Source of the DNA: Rhodothermales bacterium
Lineage (GTDB): Bacteria; Bacteroidota; Rhodothermia; Rhodothermales; JANQRZ01
Reading direction: 5' to 3'
DNA length: 64,000 nucleotides
Assembly: GCA_028284265.1 (NCBI GenBank)
Contig: JANQRZ010000006.1
Span: forward strand, 1 to 64,000
Shown here: positions 8,360-19,550 of the stretch, piece after piece
Layout of the letters: the number at the start of each line of letters is the position of its first letter
How positions within the stretch are numbered: the stretch's first letter is position 1
Made by a program: the position numbers and the translations under genes
The notes under the pieces: generated by a model
The model's input: only the letters and a program-made list of their open reading frames with translations
What the model was told of the DNA's origin: nothing
Database searches by the model: none

Positions 8360-9036
8360 CCCGCCATCTCCGGGAACAGCCCGTAGAGCCGACTCTCGAC
8401 GCGGCTCAGAATCTCGCCCCGGTCCCGGTCGGCATTGACGAAGTCAAGTTCGTCGGTCTCAACGATCAGCTTGGGGCCGAGATCGTAGCGCTCGACCCAG
8501 TCCTCATAGAGCACGTTGAGCCGTTCGAGGTAGTCGATGCGGATGCCCGCTTCGAAGTCGCGGCCCCGGCTCTGGATCTGGCGGACGAGCGTCGGGACGC
8601 TAGCGCGGAGATAGACGAGGAGGTCCGGCGGACGAAGGTAGCTCGTCATCAGCGCGAAGAGGTCTTGGTAGTTCTCATAGTCGCGGCTGTCCATCAGCCC
8701 CATCTCGTAGAGGTTCTTCGCGAAGATCTCCACGTCCTCGTAGATCGAGCGGTCCTGCACGACGGAGTGCGGCGCTTCCTCGATCCGCTTCTGATGGTCG
8801 AAGCGGCTGGAGAGGAAGAACACCTGAAGGTTGAAGCTCCACCGCCGCATGTCCTCGTAGAAGTCCGAGAGGTACGGGTTGCCATCGACGCGCTCGTAGA
8901 AGGCCTCCCACTTGAAGTAGTCGGAGATGATGCGGGTGAGCGAGCTTTTGCCCGCCCCGATGTTACCCGCGATGGCGACGTATTTCTTGCCGGTCCGGGC
9001 GGTATCGGCGGCGGCTTCGGTGAGGAGGTCTTCCAT
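8356..9036 (-). CDS. Deoxynucleoside kinase
   Basis: The 226-aa protein is a P-loop deoxynucleoside kinase (dNK/dGK-dAK family). It phosphorylates a deoxynucleoside with a nucleoside triphosphate in the salvage pathway, in the cytoplasm. Visible motifs are the Walker A loop GNIGAGKSSL (about residues 24-33), the substrate-binding ERVDGNPYLSDFY, the catalytic DRSIYEDVEIFA (DRS motif) and YLRAS. The length is normal. Base preference (dA, dG or dC) cannot be told from these motifs. It is the first gene of a two-gene unit whose second gene is the barrel protein, overlapping by 4 bases. Confidence 0.92.
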   Translation of the reverse strand: MEDLLTEAAADTARTGKKYVAIAGNIGAGKSSLTRIISDYFKWEAFYERVDGNPYLSDFYEDMRRWSFNLQVFFLSSRFDHQKRIEEAPHSVVQDRSIYEDVEIFAKNLYEMGLMDSRDYENYQDLFALMTSYLRPPDLLVYLRASVPTLVRQIQSRGRDFEAGIRIDYLERLNVLYEDWVERYDLGPKLIVETDELDFVNADRDRGEILSRVESRLYGLFPEMAG

Positions 9037-9137
9037 GTGGCGGCAATGCGAGAGGAAACAGGTCCGGGCAGGAGCTAGGAAGATAGCGTGGCCCCGACCG
9101 AGAATCCTCGTCCGCGCGCTCTTTCTTCCGCTCCTTG

Positions 9138-9692
9138 TTATTCCCGCGCGAACGTGAGCGTCGTCACGTCGTCGAGGCGGACAGTGAGCATCGTATCGCG
9201 GAGCGTGCCGGTCCCGGAGAAGAGTGCAGCATCGAAAAGGTCCGGCTCTTCCATTTCCTCGTCTTCCATACCCTCTTCCGTTTCGGGTTCATCCGCCATA
9301 CTGTCGGCCTCCTCGATAGCGGAGATGAAACGAATCGCCACACTGTCGACGGTGAACGGCCCCTCGCTCGTAGCACGGTCCATCATCTGTGCCTCTTCCG
9401 GCTCGTCCTCGTCGCACATCGCGCGGGCGAGGACATCGAGCTTGTACCGAGCGTCATCGCGGAGCGTGATCGAGCCGCGAGAGAGTTGCACCTCGCACTC
9501 GTCCACCATGCCAACACCGCCGGGAAGCGGCTCGTCATCAACGGCGATGAGTCTGTACGTTCCAAGCACCGAGTCCGGCACTGCGACGACCTCCGCTCTC
9601 TCCTCTGAATCTGCGGTCGGCTCTTCCGCGTCGGGACCACAGGCGGCGATGCAAAGCACAGAAGCAAGAAGGAAGGCGGGGAGGCGGTACAC
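9138..9692 (-). CDS. Hypothetical lipoprotein with acidic insert
   Basis: The 184-aa protein starts at GTG 9692 and has a lipoprotein signal with lipobox ending ...CIAAC (Cys near residue 18). The mature part is predicted beta-rich (DSVLGTYRLIAVDDEPLPGG ... LTVRLDDVTTLTFARE), reminiscent of small lipocalin-like extracytoplasmic proteins. A very acidic segment (ETEEGMEDEEMEEPD) interrupts it. I do not recognise the family. It lies 11 bases downstream of the next lipoprotein gene, and the two share MYRL at the N-terminus and a similar ribosome-binding region, so a local duplication of the 5' end is likely. Confidence 0.65.
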   Translation of the reverse strand: MYRLPAFLLASVLCIAACGPDAEEPTADSEERAEVVAVPDSVLGTYRLIAVDDEPLPGGVGMVDECEVQLSRGSITLRDDARYKLDVLARAMCDEDEPEEAQMMDRATSEGPFTVDSVAIRFISAIEEADSMADEPETEEGMEDEEMEEPDLFDAALFSGTGTLRDTMLTVRLDDVTTLTFARE

Positions 9693-9703
9693 GGCAATCG
9701 GGA

Positions 9704-10264
9704 TTAGGAGTCGGCGTCCTCGTCGGGCGTCGAGCGGTCGAGGGTAATGGCGCTGGGCGCACGGACGGCGGCCGGGTAGCCCATCGGTCCGACGAGTAAG
9801 GTAGCGGTCAGCGAGGCGTCCTGCAGACGGAAAGCTCCCGAGGCGAAGGGCGGGTCGAGCGCATCGTCCAAAGCTACGCGCAGCAGGTCGAGGTCGAGCG
9901 TACCGTCCCGGAAGGTACCGCGTACTTCATAGGTCTCGGTATGGTTGACGACGCCTTCGACCTCGGTGCTCTCGCCGGTGCTCTGGAGCGTCTGGGTTTC
10001 ATTGACGAACCCGTCGTCGGTGAGGGTAAGCGTGCCGCCGTACTCGCCTGCGGTCCCTCGCTCGGACAGGGTGAGGACGTAGGCCTGGACCGCGTCGATG
10101 TCGTAGATGAGCGTGGTATCTGTCGCCGTATGCTCGGCACTGAAGCTCATATCGACTTCGCCCGCCCACGTCCCATCGACGGTGAGAGGGCGGTCCTCTT
10201 CTGAGCCACCACCATCACAGGCGACGAGAAAGATGGGCAGGGCCAAGACAGCGAGACGGTACAT
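9704..10264 (-). CDS. Hypothetical lipoprotein
   Basis: I chose ATG 10264 (MYRLAVLALPIFLVAC), which gives 186 aa with a proper lipobox (LVAC). The track's longer start adds 23 residues with no signal features. The mature protein is beta-rich (VDGTWAGEVDMSF ... YVLTLSERGTAGEYGGTLTL), consistent with a small outer-membrane-associated lipoprotein. The family was not recognised. It is followed after 11 bases by a second lipoprotein gene, so they are probably cotranscribed. Confidence 0.65.
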   Translation of the reverse strand: MYRLAVLALPIFLVACDGGGSEEDRPLTVDGTWAGEVDMSFSAEHTATDTTLIYDIDAVQAYVLTLSERGTAGEYGGTLTLTDDGFVNETQTLQSTGESTEVEGVVNHTETYEVRGTFRDGTLDLDLLRVALDDALDPPFASGAFRLQDASLTATLLVGPMGYPAAVRAPSAITLDRSTPDEDADS

Positions 10265-10329
10265 GGGATCGGGAGTCGGCGTCGAAAGTACGGGAGAGGC
10301 GAACTTGGTGTGAATCGCTCTGCTCTCCG

Positions 10330-11364
10330 TCATCGGCCCTTTTCGTCCCGGATGTAGGCGAGGTTCTCCGGCGTGAACGGGACCGGCGTCACGTCGAAGT
10401 CGGCCCAGAAACGCGCCGCGTCACAGGTGTTGCCCGCGATCAGCATCTTGAACTGCGCCGGGGAGATCGGCAGCAGCCCAAGCTCGCCCGCCGTGCCGAC
10501 GACGAACTTCGAGAGCCAGAGCGGCTGGTGGAGCTTCGGCTTGGGGTTCCGTCCCATCGCCCGCGTGATCCGGTCAATGGCGTCGTCGAACGTGACGGCC
10601 TCGTGCCCGGCGACGCAGTACGCATCATGCTCCGCGTAGTCCTTCTCGTCGCTCGGCGGCTCGCGGTCGAGGGCCTGCACGAAAGCGTCGGCGACAGCGG
10701 TGACCGGAACGGGCTGGAGCTGGTACTGGCCGTCGCCGAGAATCGGCAGGATGGGGAACGGGCGGATGAGCGTCTCGGCGAGGCGACCGGCGAACTCCTC
10801 GCGCCCGTGCGGATCGCCGAAGAGGATCGACGGGCGGAAGATGACGTACACCTCAAACCCGGCGGCGCGGACGATCTCCTCAGCCCGCCACTTCGTCGTC
10901 TGATACTCGGAGTCGGCGGCCGGGCCGGCCCCGTTGGCGCTCATGTGGACAAACCGCTGGATGCCCGCCGCCTTCGCCTCTTCAACGATGGTGCGGGTGC
11001 CCTTGACGTGGATGCGCTCGAACGTGACGCCGCGCGGCTTGACCTCCTCAATGATCCCGACGAGGTGGATGACCGCGTCGCACCCGCGCATATCGCCTTG
11101 CAGCGTCGAGAGGTCGGTGATGTCGCCGTAGACCACTTCGACCGGTCGGTCCGACCGATTGGCCCCGCCCTCTTCGCCGCGCTCGATGTCCTCGACGACC
11201 GATGCCTGCGACGAGTCCACCTCGGCAATCATCTCGGGCGCTACGTCGAGCTGGTCGAGCGACCCTTCGCGGAGCAAGCAGCGGACGGTGTGGCCCCGGT
11301 CAAGGAGCGCGCGGAGGACGTAGGTGCCGACGTAGCCGGTGGCTCCGGTGAGGAAGACGTGCAT
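10330..11364 (-). CDS. NAD(P)-binding atypical SDR, NDUFA9/complex-I-like
   Basis: The 344-aa protein opens with the Rossmann motif LTGATGYVGTYV (residues 5-16) and carries YQTTK (the YxxxK dyad) and a downstream FRPSILFGDPHG segment. This fits the atypical SDR subgroup that includes NDUFA9-like and nucleoside-diphosphate-sugar epimerase-like proteins. Many of these act on quinone- or lipid-related substrates or have structural roles. An extra charged stretch (SQASVVEDIERGEEGG) sits between strands 2 and 3. The substrate is unknown. It is 96 bases downstream of phosphofructokinase on the same strand. Confidence 0.8.
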   Translation of the reverse strand: MHVFLTGATGYVGTYVLRALLDRGHTVRCLLREGSLDQLDVAPEMIAEVDSSQASVVEDIERGEEGGANRSDRPVEVVYGDITDLSTLQGDMRGCDAVIHLVGIIEEVKPRGVTFERIHVKGTRTIVEEAKAAGIQRFVHMSANGAGPAADSEYQTTKWRAEEIVRAAGFEVYVIFRPSILFGDPHGREEFAGRLAETLIRPFPILPILGDGQYQLQPVPVTAVADAFVQALDREPPSDEKDYAEHDAYCVAGHEAVTFDDAIDRITRAMGRNPKPKLHQPLWLSKFVVGTAGELGLLPISPAQFKMLIAGNTCDAARFWADFDVTPVPFTPENLAYIRDEKGR

Positions 11365-11387
11365 GATTTAAGAGGAGGAAGAGTGAG

Positions 11388-11452
11388 AGAGCGGAAGATA
11401 GGTTCTGCGGTGCCCCTTGAAGTCGTCCGCTCTTCCACGCCTCCGCTCTTCC
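11388..11452. repeat. Intergenic direct and inverted repeats (TCCGCTCTTCC)
   Basis: TCCGCTCTTCC occurs twice (11426-11436 and 11442-11452), 16 bases apart. The reverse complement of its core, AGAGCGGA, lies at 11388-11395. Either copy can pair with it to form an 8-bp hairpin. It lies between the phosphofructokinase stop and the start of the SDR gene on the minus strand and could act as an attenuator or operator. The composition resembles the purine/pyrimidine tract at 8257. Confidence 0.5.
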
Positions 11453-11460
11453 GTGCTTAC

Positions 11461-12543
11461 TTACATCGGCACCCCGAACGACGTCCCGACGGAGAGCGCC
11501 GCCCGCACCATCTCGTGATCCTTCGGCACCGTCCGGGTTTTGTGGGCCACCTCTTCGAGCGGGATCGTCGCCATCTGGCTGTTCTGGAGGGCGACCATCA
11601 CGCCGTAGTTCTGGTCAGCGACGCAGCGGGCGGCGGCTTCGCCGAAGGCCGTCGAGAGAATGCGGTCGTAGGGCGTCGGGGTGCCGCCGCGCTGGACGTG
11701 GCCGAGGATCGTTGTGCGGATCTCGCTGTCGAGGTGGTGTTCGAGGGCGCGGCCGAGGACGTGGCACGCCCCGCCAAGGCGGATCGGGTCCGGGCTGTCC
11801 TCGACGACCTTCAGCACGGCCATCTCGCCGCCGATGGGCTTCGCGCCCTCGGCCATCGCGATGATCGTGAAGCGCTGCCCGCCCTGCTCGCGCTTGCGGC
11901 AGACGCGAACGATCTCATCCACATCGTACTCAAACTCGGGGATCAACACCACGTCGGACCCGCTGGCGATCCCGGCGTAGAGCGCGATCCACCCGGCGTA
12001 GCGCCCCATCGTCTCCAGAATCATGACCCGATGGTGGCTCTGCGCCGTCGAGTGCAGCCGGTCGAGGGCCTCGGTCGCAATCGTCACGGCGGTGTCGAAG
12101 CCGAAGGTCCGGTCGGTCCCGACGAGGTCGTTGTCGATGGTCTTCGGAACGCCGACGACGTTCAGCCCTTTTTCCTGCAAGCCGTGGCAGATCGACATGG
12201 TCCCGTCGCCGCCGATGGCGACGAGCGCGTCGAGCTTGATCTCGCGGACATAGTCCAGAATCTCGTCCGACACATCGGCCCCGTCGCGCCCGAAATAGTC
12301 GAACGGGTTGGCCTTGTTGGATGTGCCTAGAATCGTGCCGCCGACGGTGAGCAGGCCCGACACGTCGCGATACGAGAGCGTCCGGGCGCGGTGCTCGATC
12401 AGCCCCTCGAAGCCGTCCTCGAAGCCGATGACCTCGGCTCCGTCGCGGAGGATGAGGCTCTTGGTGACGGCACGGATGACGGCGTTGAGGCCGGGGCAAT
12501 CGCCGCCGCCCGTGAGGACGCCGACGCGGAGCGAATCAGACAT
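11461..12543 (-). CDS. pfkA: 6-phosphofructokinase, probably ATP-dependent
   Basis: The 360-aa enzyme phosphorylates fructose 6-phosphate to the 1,6-bisphosphate in glycolysis. I chose MSDSLRVGVLTGGGDCPGLN at 12543; the track ORF adds 101 unrelated residues upstream. Motifs are GGGDCPGLNAVIR (residues ~10-22), IGGDGTMSI, VPKTIDNDL and GRYAGWIAL. A Gly in GGDG, rather than the Asp of GGDD, points to ATP rather than pyrophosphate as donor. The Lys in PKTIDND is shared with PPi-type and group III enzymes, so the donor should be tested. It is divergent from the lipoprotein gene at 12641. Confidence 0.93.
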   Translation of the reverse strand: MSDSLRVGVLTGGGDCPGLNAVIRAVTKSLILRDGAEVIGFEDGFEGLIEHRARTLSYRDVSGLLTVGGTILGTSNKANPFDYFGRDGADVSDEILDYVREIKLDALVAIGGDGTMSICHGLQEKGLNVVGVPKTIDNDLVGTDRTFGFDTAVTIATEALDRLHSTAQSHHRVMILETMGRYAGWIALYAGIASGSDVVLIPEFEYDVDEIVRVCRKREQGGQRFTIIAMAEGAKPIGGEMAVLKVVEDSPDPIRLGGACHVLGRALEHHLDSEIRTTILGHVQRGGTPTPYDRILSTAFGEAAARCVADQNYGVMVALQNSQMATIPLEEVAHKTRTVPKDHEMVRAALSVGTSFGVPM

Positions 12544-12640
12544 GGAGACTGGGGAATCGAGAACGGGGTGAGCCGGAAAGCTACGGCAGCGGGCGCGATG
12601 TACGATATTGTGGCTCTGTTCACTTTGCCATTTTGCTGCC

Positions 12641-13423
12641 ATGCGTATCGCCTCCGCTGTCTGTCTCCTCGCACTCCTCGTCCTCACCGGCTGCTTCACG
12701 AGCGACCTCATCATCCGCGTCAACGCCGACGGGTCGGGCACCATCGAAGAGACCATGCTCCTCTCGGCGGAGGCGATCGCCCAGATTCGCTCGATGCAGT
12801 CGGAGTTCGGAGGCAAGGAGGACGAGGGCTTCGATCTGATCGACAAGGAGAAGCTGCACGCGCAGGCCGCGCGCTTCGGCGAGGGCGTCCGCTTTGTCTC
12901 TGCCGAGCCGCTCCGCGAGGCGGACGGGCGTGAGGGCTACCGTGCTACATGGGCCTTCGACGATGTAACGGCACTCCACGTCCAGCCATCGGTCGATGAG
13001 GCCTCGGCGCAGTCGATGGCGGAGAGCTTCCGGTTTGGCTTTGCACCGGGCAACCCGGCGGCGCTCACCATCCTCGTCCCCGAAGACCATGAACCGAGCG
13101 ACCTCGCCATGCCCGAGGTCCCCACCGACTCCGCCGAGGTCGCGCAGGCGTTCGAAATGATGAAAGGTTTCTTGAGCGGTCTGCGCGTCCGCGTACTCGT
13201 CGAGCCACAGGGCACGATCACCGAGACCAATGCCTCGCAGCAGAGCGATGGGCAGGTGACGCTGCTGGACTTCTCCGGCGACGCTCTTCTCAATGAGCGC
13301 GATGTGATCGCCCGACTCGCCGCCCTCGGCCCGTCCGATCCGGCGGCAGCACGCGCCCTGCTCCAAGATATCCCCGGCCTCCACTTCGAGACGGAGCCAG
13401 AAGTCACGGTGACGTTTGAGTAA
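12641..13423 (+). CDS. Conserved hypothetical lipoprotein (LppM-like repeat at N-terminus)
   Basis: ATG 12641 gives 260 aa starting with a lipoprotein signal (MRIASAVCLLALLVLTGC, Cys 18). The mature N-terminus reads LIIRVNADGSGTIEETMLL. This resembles the V-N-x-D-G-S-G-T segment of LppM/DUF3153-type lipoproteins and of many Bacteroidota hypothetical lipoproteins. No enzymatic motif is seen. It is probably anchored to the outer or inner membrane. It is divergent from pfkA and has its own promoter region in the 97-base gap. It ends 20 bases from the convergent barrel gene. Confidence 0.7.
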   Translation: MRIASAVCLLALLVLTGCFTSDLIIRVNADGSGTIEETMLLSAEAIAQIRSMQSEFGGKEDEGFDLIDKEKLHAQAARFGEGVRFVSAEPLREADGREGYRATWAFDDVTALHVQPSVDEASAQSMAESFRFGFAPGNPAALTILVPEDHEPSDLAMPEVPTDSAEVAQAFEMMKGFLSGLRVRVLVEPQGTITETNASQQSDGQVTLLDFSGDALLNERDVIARLAALGPSDPAAARALLQDIPGLHFETEPEVTVTFE

Positions 13424-13443
13424 GCAGGCGGACCCAAACGAGG

Positions 13444-15396
13444 CTAGAGGTTCAACTCCACCCGCAGGTAAAACCGCAGGTCTAGCGCCGCGCCGATGGG
13501 GTGGTACCGCTCCTCGTGGTTGAGCAGATTGCGAAAGAGCAGGCTCATGCGAAGCCGCCGCTGCCAGAGCCACTTTTCGAGCGACGCATCGAGCAGCCAT
13601 GCGGCAGGAAGCTCGCCGTCATACAGAAAGTCATTGCCAAAGCCAAGGGGTTCGTAGGCCAGCCAGCGAGAGGCCGAGCGATAGACCAGGGTGCCCCCGA
13701 GCGTGAAGCCCGGGTCGGGCATCAGCGTCACCGTCGCGCCTGCCCGGTGCCGGGGCACCGCTTCCCACTCCCGGTCCAGATTCCCACCGAGCACGCGGAG
13801 GCCGTCGTAAAACAGCCTCCCCCGCCATCGCCCATGCGTGCCCCGGATTGCCAAGCGACCCGTCGCTGTGGTGCTTTTCCCCGCTGCGTCCAGAAACGTC
13901 GGCTCGGCGATATAGGAGAGTCCGGGACCAGGATCGGGCGCTCGCCCCTGTCGCTCGGCGTACGCATCGTCCGCGCGCCGCACACTGAAACCAGCATCAA
14001 GCACCAAGCCGGGCACGAGCTGTCCGGTCGCGTCCAGGCTGGCCCGATACTGCATCGAGGTGACCGGGGCTTCACGCTGCTCAAAGCCGTTGCGTCGGAG
14101 AAGTCGACCGATGTCACGAGCGAATTGCCGATACCCGCGCCGGAGCCAGAACCCGAAGCGCTCGGCCTGCTCGGGGAGTTGCTGGGTGCGTGCGGCACGT
14201 GCGCTGACGGTCCACCCGTCCCATGTGCGACGACCGTGGAGCACGAGACTCACAGCCTGCGCATCGTCAGTGATGGCCAGTGCACCCTCTGCCCCGTAGC
14301 GGTAGCGAGAAGTCGTCCGAGCGACGTGGCCGGTGAGCGTGCCGAGCGTGAAGCCTTCGGCTTGGTTCGCGGTCGTGTGCTGCACCTCGACCCCCAGCCC
14401 GGCAATCTGGCTTTCGATGCGATGATTCAGATCTATTCCGGCACGCAGCGTTCGCGTCGTCCAGTCTGGATCGAGACGGAGCGCGGCCCCCTCCCACTCA
14501 CTCAACTGGTTCTCTGCTGCCGCGACTCGGTAGCCGAACTTCATATGAGGCGACACCGGCACACGCCCGTGCAGCCCGACCTGCCCCCACACCCGCCGCA
14601 CTGGAATCTCCCGACCGAAAGGCTGGAAGAACCACAGATCATTCGCGCCACCACCCAGAACATTTAGCGCGTGCCGCCCGCCGAGTGCATCGGCCTCCAC
14701 GCGAAGCGCCGGGGCGAAGAGCCGGAGGGCCGGGTTTGCACCGAGCGCCTCGCGGTTGCGTTCGAAAGAAGCGAAGTCAGTAGCATAGAACCGCAGGAGC
14801 TTGAAACGCGCCTGTATGCGTGACTGCGCCCCGGAATGACTCACGAGCGCGTCGTAGTCGGCACCGAACTTGTCCACGTTGCGGCTGAATAGCTCGGGCA
14901 CATAGCGGAACGGACCGGGGTCGCCGATCTCGTTGCCAATCGCCACGCCACCGCGTGCTGCCGTGCCCTGCGATGCCTGCGCCGTATGGATGTGGATGAC
15001 GCCGCCGTGCGCGAGCGTGCCTGCTACGAGGCGAGGCTCGGTCCACACCTCGACGGAGTCCACCTGCGTGATCGCCACTGGCACGAGCGACAGGTTCTGC
15101 TCCCCGAAGAGGCCGAACTCGACGCGCTCCCCATCGACCAGCAACGTCCACGCCTCAGCCCCAAACGGGTCGCCGTGCCCAAAGTCAGCACGCCACGTAA
15201 ACCCGTCCACAGCGAACGTCCGCGCGCCATCCATGAGACGATAGAGGTCAGGCAAACGATACAGCCCAGCGGCCTCGATCTCGGCCCGCGTGATAACCTG
15301 CCGCCCCGGATCTTCGGGCCGAGGCGGCGGCAGCGCGGGCTGCGTCGTATCGGCGATGGCGAGCGAGGCGAGGAGCGCGAGGGTGGCGAGCGTCAT
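13444..15396 (-). CDS. TonB-receptor-like outer-membrane protein in the gyrB operon
   Basis: ATG 15396 gives 650 aa with a signal peptide (MTLATLALLASLAIA) and overlaps the TGA of the upstream gene (ATGA). The plug-like domain (residues ~30-160) shows QVITRAEIEAAGLYRLPDLY, the segment WTLLVDGERVEFGLFGEQN and GGVIHIHTA, all typical of TonB-dependent receptor plugs. A beta-barrel of roughly 450 residues follows and ends LRFYLRVELNL. The missing carboxypeptidase-like domain and the short barrel suggest a colicin-I-receptor-like or degenerate transporter. The ligand is unknown. Confidence 0.75.
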   Translation of the reverse strand: MTLATLALLASLAIADTTQPALPPPRPEDPGRQVITRAEIEAAGLYRLPDLYRLMDGARTFAVDGFTWRADFGHGDPFGAEAWTLLVDGERVEFGLFGEQNLSLVPVAITQVDSVEVWTEPRLVAGTLAHGGVIHIHTAQASQGTAARGGVAIGNEIGDPGPFRYVPELFSRNVDKFGADYDALVSHSGAQSRIQARFKLLRFYATDFASFERNREALGANPALRLFAPALRVEADALGGRHALNVLGGGANDLWFFQPFGREIPVRRVWGQVGLHGRVPVSPHMKFGYRVAAAENQLSEWEGAALRLDPDWTTRTLRAGIDLNHRIESQIAGLGVEVQHTTANQAEGFTLGTLTGHVARTTSRYRYGAEGALAITDDAQAVSLVLHGRRTWDGWTVSARAARTQQLPEQAERFGFWLRRGYRQFARDIGRLLRRNGFEQREAPVTSMQYRASLDATGQLVPGLVLDAGFSVRRADDAYAERQGRAPDPGPGLSYIAEPTFLDAAGKSTTATGRLAIRGTHGRWRGRLFYDGLRVLGGNLDREWEAVPRHRAGATVTLMPDPGFTLGGTLVYRSASRWLAYEPLGFGNDFLYDGELPAAWLLDASLEKWLWQRRLRMSLLFRNLLNHEERYHPIGAALDLRFYLRVELNL

Positions 15397-15956
15397 CGCA
15401 AAAACTCCCGCAGCCAGTCTGGCGTGCGAAACGTTCGACTGACACCGACCTGCACGAAGCGAAAGTCGATCTGCTCGGCAGTGAACATCCGCACGACGGA
15501 GCCGCCCGCCGTCAGCCGCCATCCTGCCGCGACCGGCACACTCGCCCGGAGGTCGAACCCCGCCGTCAACTCGGCCTCGCTGCGGACCGCCGCCGGATCA
15601 TCCGTGTCGAAGCGCATATTCAGAATCCCAACCCGCACACCCGGCGCGATCCGAACGCCACCCGGTAGCGCCGTCCCGACACCCCACCCAGCGAACGTGT
15701 AGAACGCGATAAAGTCTGGCACCGCCTCGTCAAACTCGGCTACGGCTCCGTGCCATGAGACCATACCGCCGACGCGAATCTGCCCGAGATAGAATGGCAT
15801 CTCAACCGACGCCTCTCCGCCGGGGCCAGGGTCCCAGAAGTCCGCGAATGGTGCGCCCGCGAAGGTCCCCGCGCCACTCAGTCCGATTTCCAGCGTCTCG
15901 AATGGCTGCGCCGCCGCTGGCGCGCAGAGCAACAGCAGGCAGAGACCACGCAGCAT
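15393..15956 (-). CDS. Small outer-membrane beta-barrel protein (hypothetical)
   Basis: The 187-aa protein has a signal peptide (MLRGLCLLLLCAPAAAQ) and a mature chain of about 170 residues with repeated Gly/aromatic-rich amphipathic strands (LEIGLSGAGTFAG, FIAFYTFAGWGVGTAL, WRLTAGGSVVRMF). This looks like an 8-stranded OmpA/OmpX-like barrel. It starts 6 bases after the gyrB stop and overlaps the next barrel gene by 4 bases, so all three are probably one transcript. No specific family was recognised. Confidence 0.65.
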   Translation of the reverse strand: MLRGLCLLLLCAPAAAQPFETLEIGLSGAGTFAGAPFADFWDPGPGGEASVEMPFYLGQIRVGGMVSWHGAVAEFDEAVPDFIAFYTFAGWGVGTALPGGVRIAPGVRVGILNMRFDTDDPAAVRSEAELTAGFDLRASVPVAAGWRLTAGGSVVRMFTAEQIDFRFVQVGVSRTFRTPDWLREFLR

Positions 15957-15962
15957 CCGAGA

Positions 15963-18540
<2,578 letters not shown>

Positions 18541-18605
18541 GGTCCGGTAAACGACGTAGGGGCAACCAATCGGTCGCCCCCAGGGAAAGTCGATGGAAGG
18601 AGCGA

Positions 18606-19274
18606 CTACACTTCGAGGTACCGCATGAACTCCTGCACCCGGAGCGAGAGTTCGTCGTCATCGCCCTGCTCATTGAACACCGCAGCCACACGGTAGCCGT
18701 GGTGTTCGAGGACATGCCGGACGCGCGAGGTATCCGTCACGTTGAGCTTGATCGTGACCCGGATCATACCTTCGCTGAGCGCGCCGTCGCTCTGCGTAGC
18801 GAGCGAGAGCACCTTCGCATCGCTCTGCTCGATGAGATGACTGAGTACACTCAGGGAGTAGTCCCGAAGCGACACCTCGAGAATCAGAATCGTGCCCGGC
18901 GTACCGGTAGAAAGCATCCCCGCGAGTTCCTCGAAGAGCACACGGCGGCGCACGGCCCCAACGTATTCACCATCGGCCTCGGCCACGGGCAGCACGCTCA
19001 GGTGATGCACCGAGAGCAAGCTCGCGGCCTCAAACAGATGAACCTCTGGCGTCACGCTCAACGCCCCGAGCCCCACCAGCGCACCTAGCGTAGTACCGAG
19101 GTCGCCCACTTCCAACATTTCATCTTCCGACACGAGTGCCAGAAGCTCACCCTCCTCACTCACGACGGGCAGATGCTGCACGTCCAGCTCCGCCAGCCGA
19201 TAGATCGCATGCCCGACGGTGTCCGTCGGCACGAGCGGCTCGAGATCGGGGCTGATGAGGTATTGGACAGTCAT
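18606..19274 (-). CDS. CBS-pair protein with C-terminal ACT-like domain
   Basis: ATG 19274 (MTVQYLISPDLEPLVPTD) gives 222 aa; the track adds 14 unsupported residues. Two CBS motifs lie at about residues 5-58 (DTVGHAIYRLAELDVQHLPVVSEEG) and 70-125 (EAASLLSVHHLSVLPVAEADG). An ACT-like domain follows (GTILILEVSLRDYSLSVLSHLI ... HVLEHHGYRVAAVF). This order is that of AcuB-like and other nucleotide-sensing regulatory proteins. CBS pairs usually bind adenine nucleotides. The partner protein is unknown. Confidence 0.85.
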   Translation of the reverse strand: MTVQYLISPDLEPLVPTDTVGHAIYRLAELDVQHLPVVSEEGELLALVSEDEMLEVGDLGTTLGALVGLGALSVTPEVHLFEAASLLSVHHLSVLPVAEADGEYVGAVRRRVLFEELAGMLSTGTPGTILILEVSLRDYSLSVLSHLIEQSDAKVLSLATQSDGALSEGMIRVTIKLNVTDTSRVRHVLEHHGYRVAAVFNEQGDDDELSLRVQEFMRYLEV

Positions 19275-19550
19275 AACGGCAGAGGATACAGTGCCGAGCA
19301 CCGCTCCATGAAACACAAACCCTGTGCCACCCTTCCTTCACAGTTGGCACGGGGTAGAGGGCGTTGGGACGCAGGGCCTACGAGACAGTACGCGGCATCG
19401 GGGTAGAGGACCGTAGCATTTCTGCCGAGCCGCCGGAATAAAGTCTCGAAACGTGACCCGCGGCGGGCGAAAGGTCACGGCCCGATGCGTGGCACTACAA
19501 AGAACAACGGAGCGATGGCACGGAAGAGGCCGCACCAACACCCCTCAGGG
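19275..19550. promoter_or_regulatory. 276-base intergenic region upstream of the CBS gene, with an inverted repeat
   Basis: The region follows the hflX stop and precedes the CBS gene on the minus strand. GTGACC (19453-19458) and GGTCAC (19473-19478) form a 6-bp inverted repeat with a 14-base spacer, a possible regulator site. TTTATT on the minus strand lies just downstream of it. No gene is supported here. Confidence 0.35.

Noticed and set aside
10528-12330. 600-aa plus-strand ORF
   Set aside because: Antisense to the SDR and phosphofructokinase genes, both of which have full conserved motifs.
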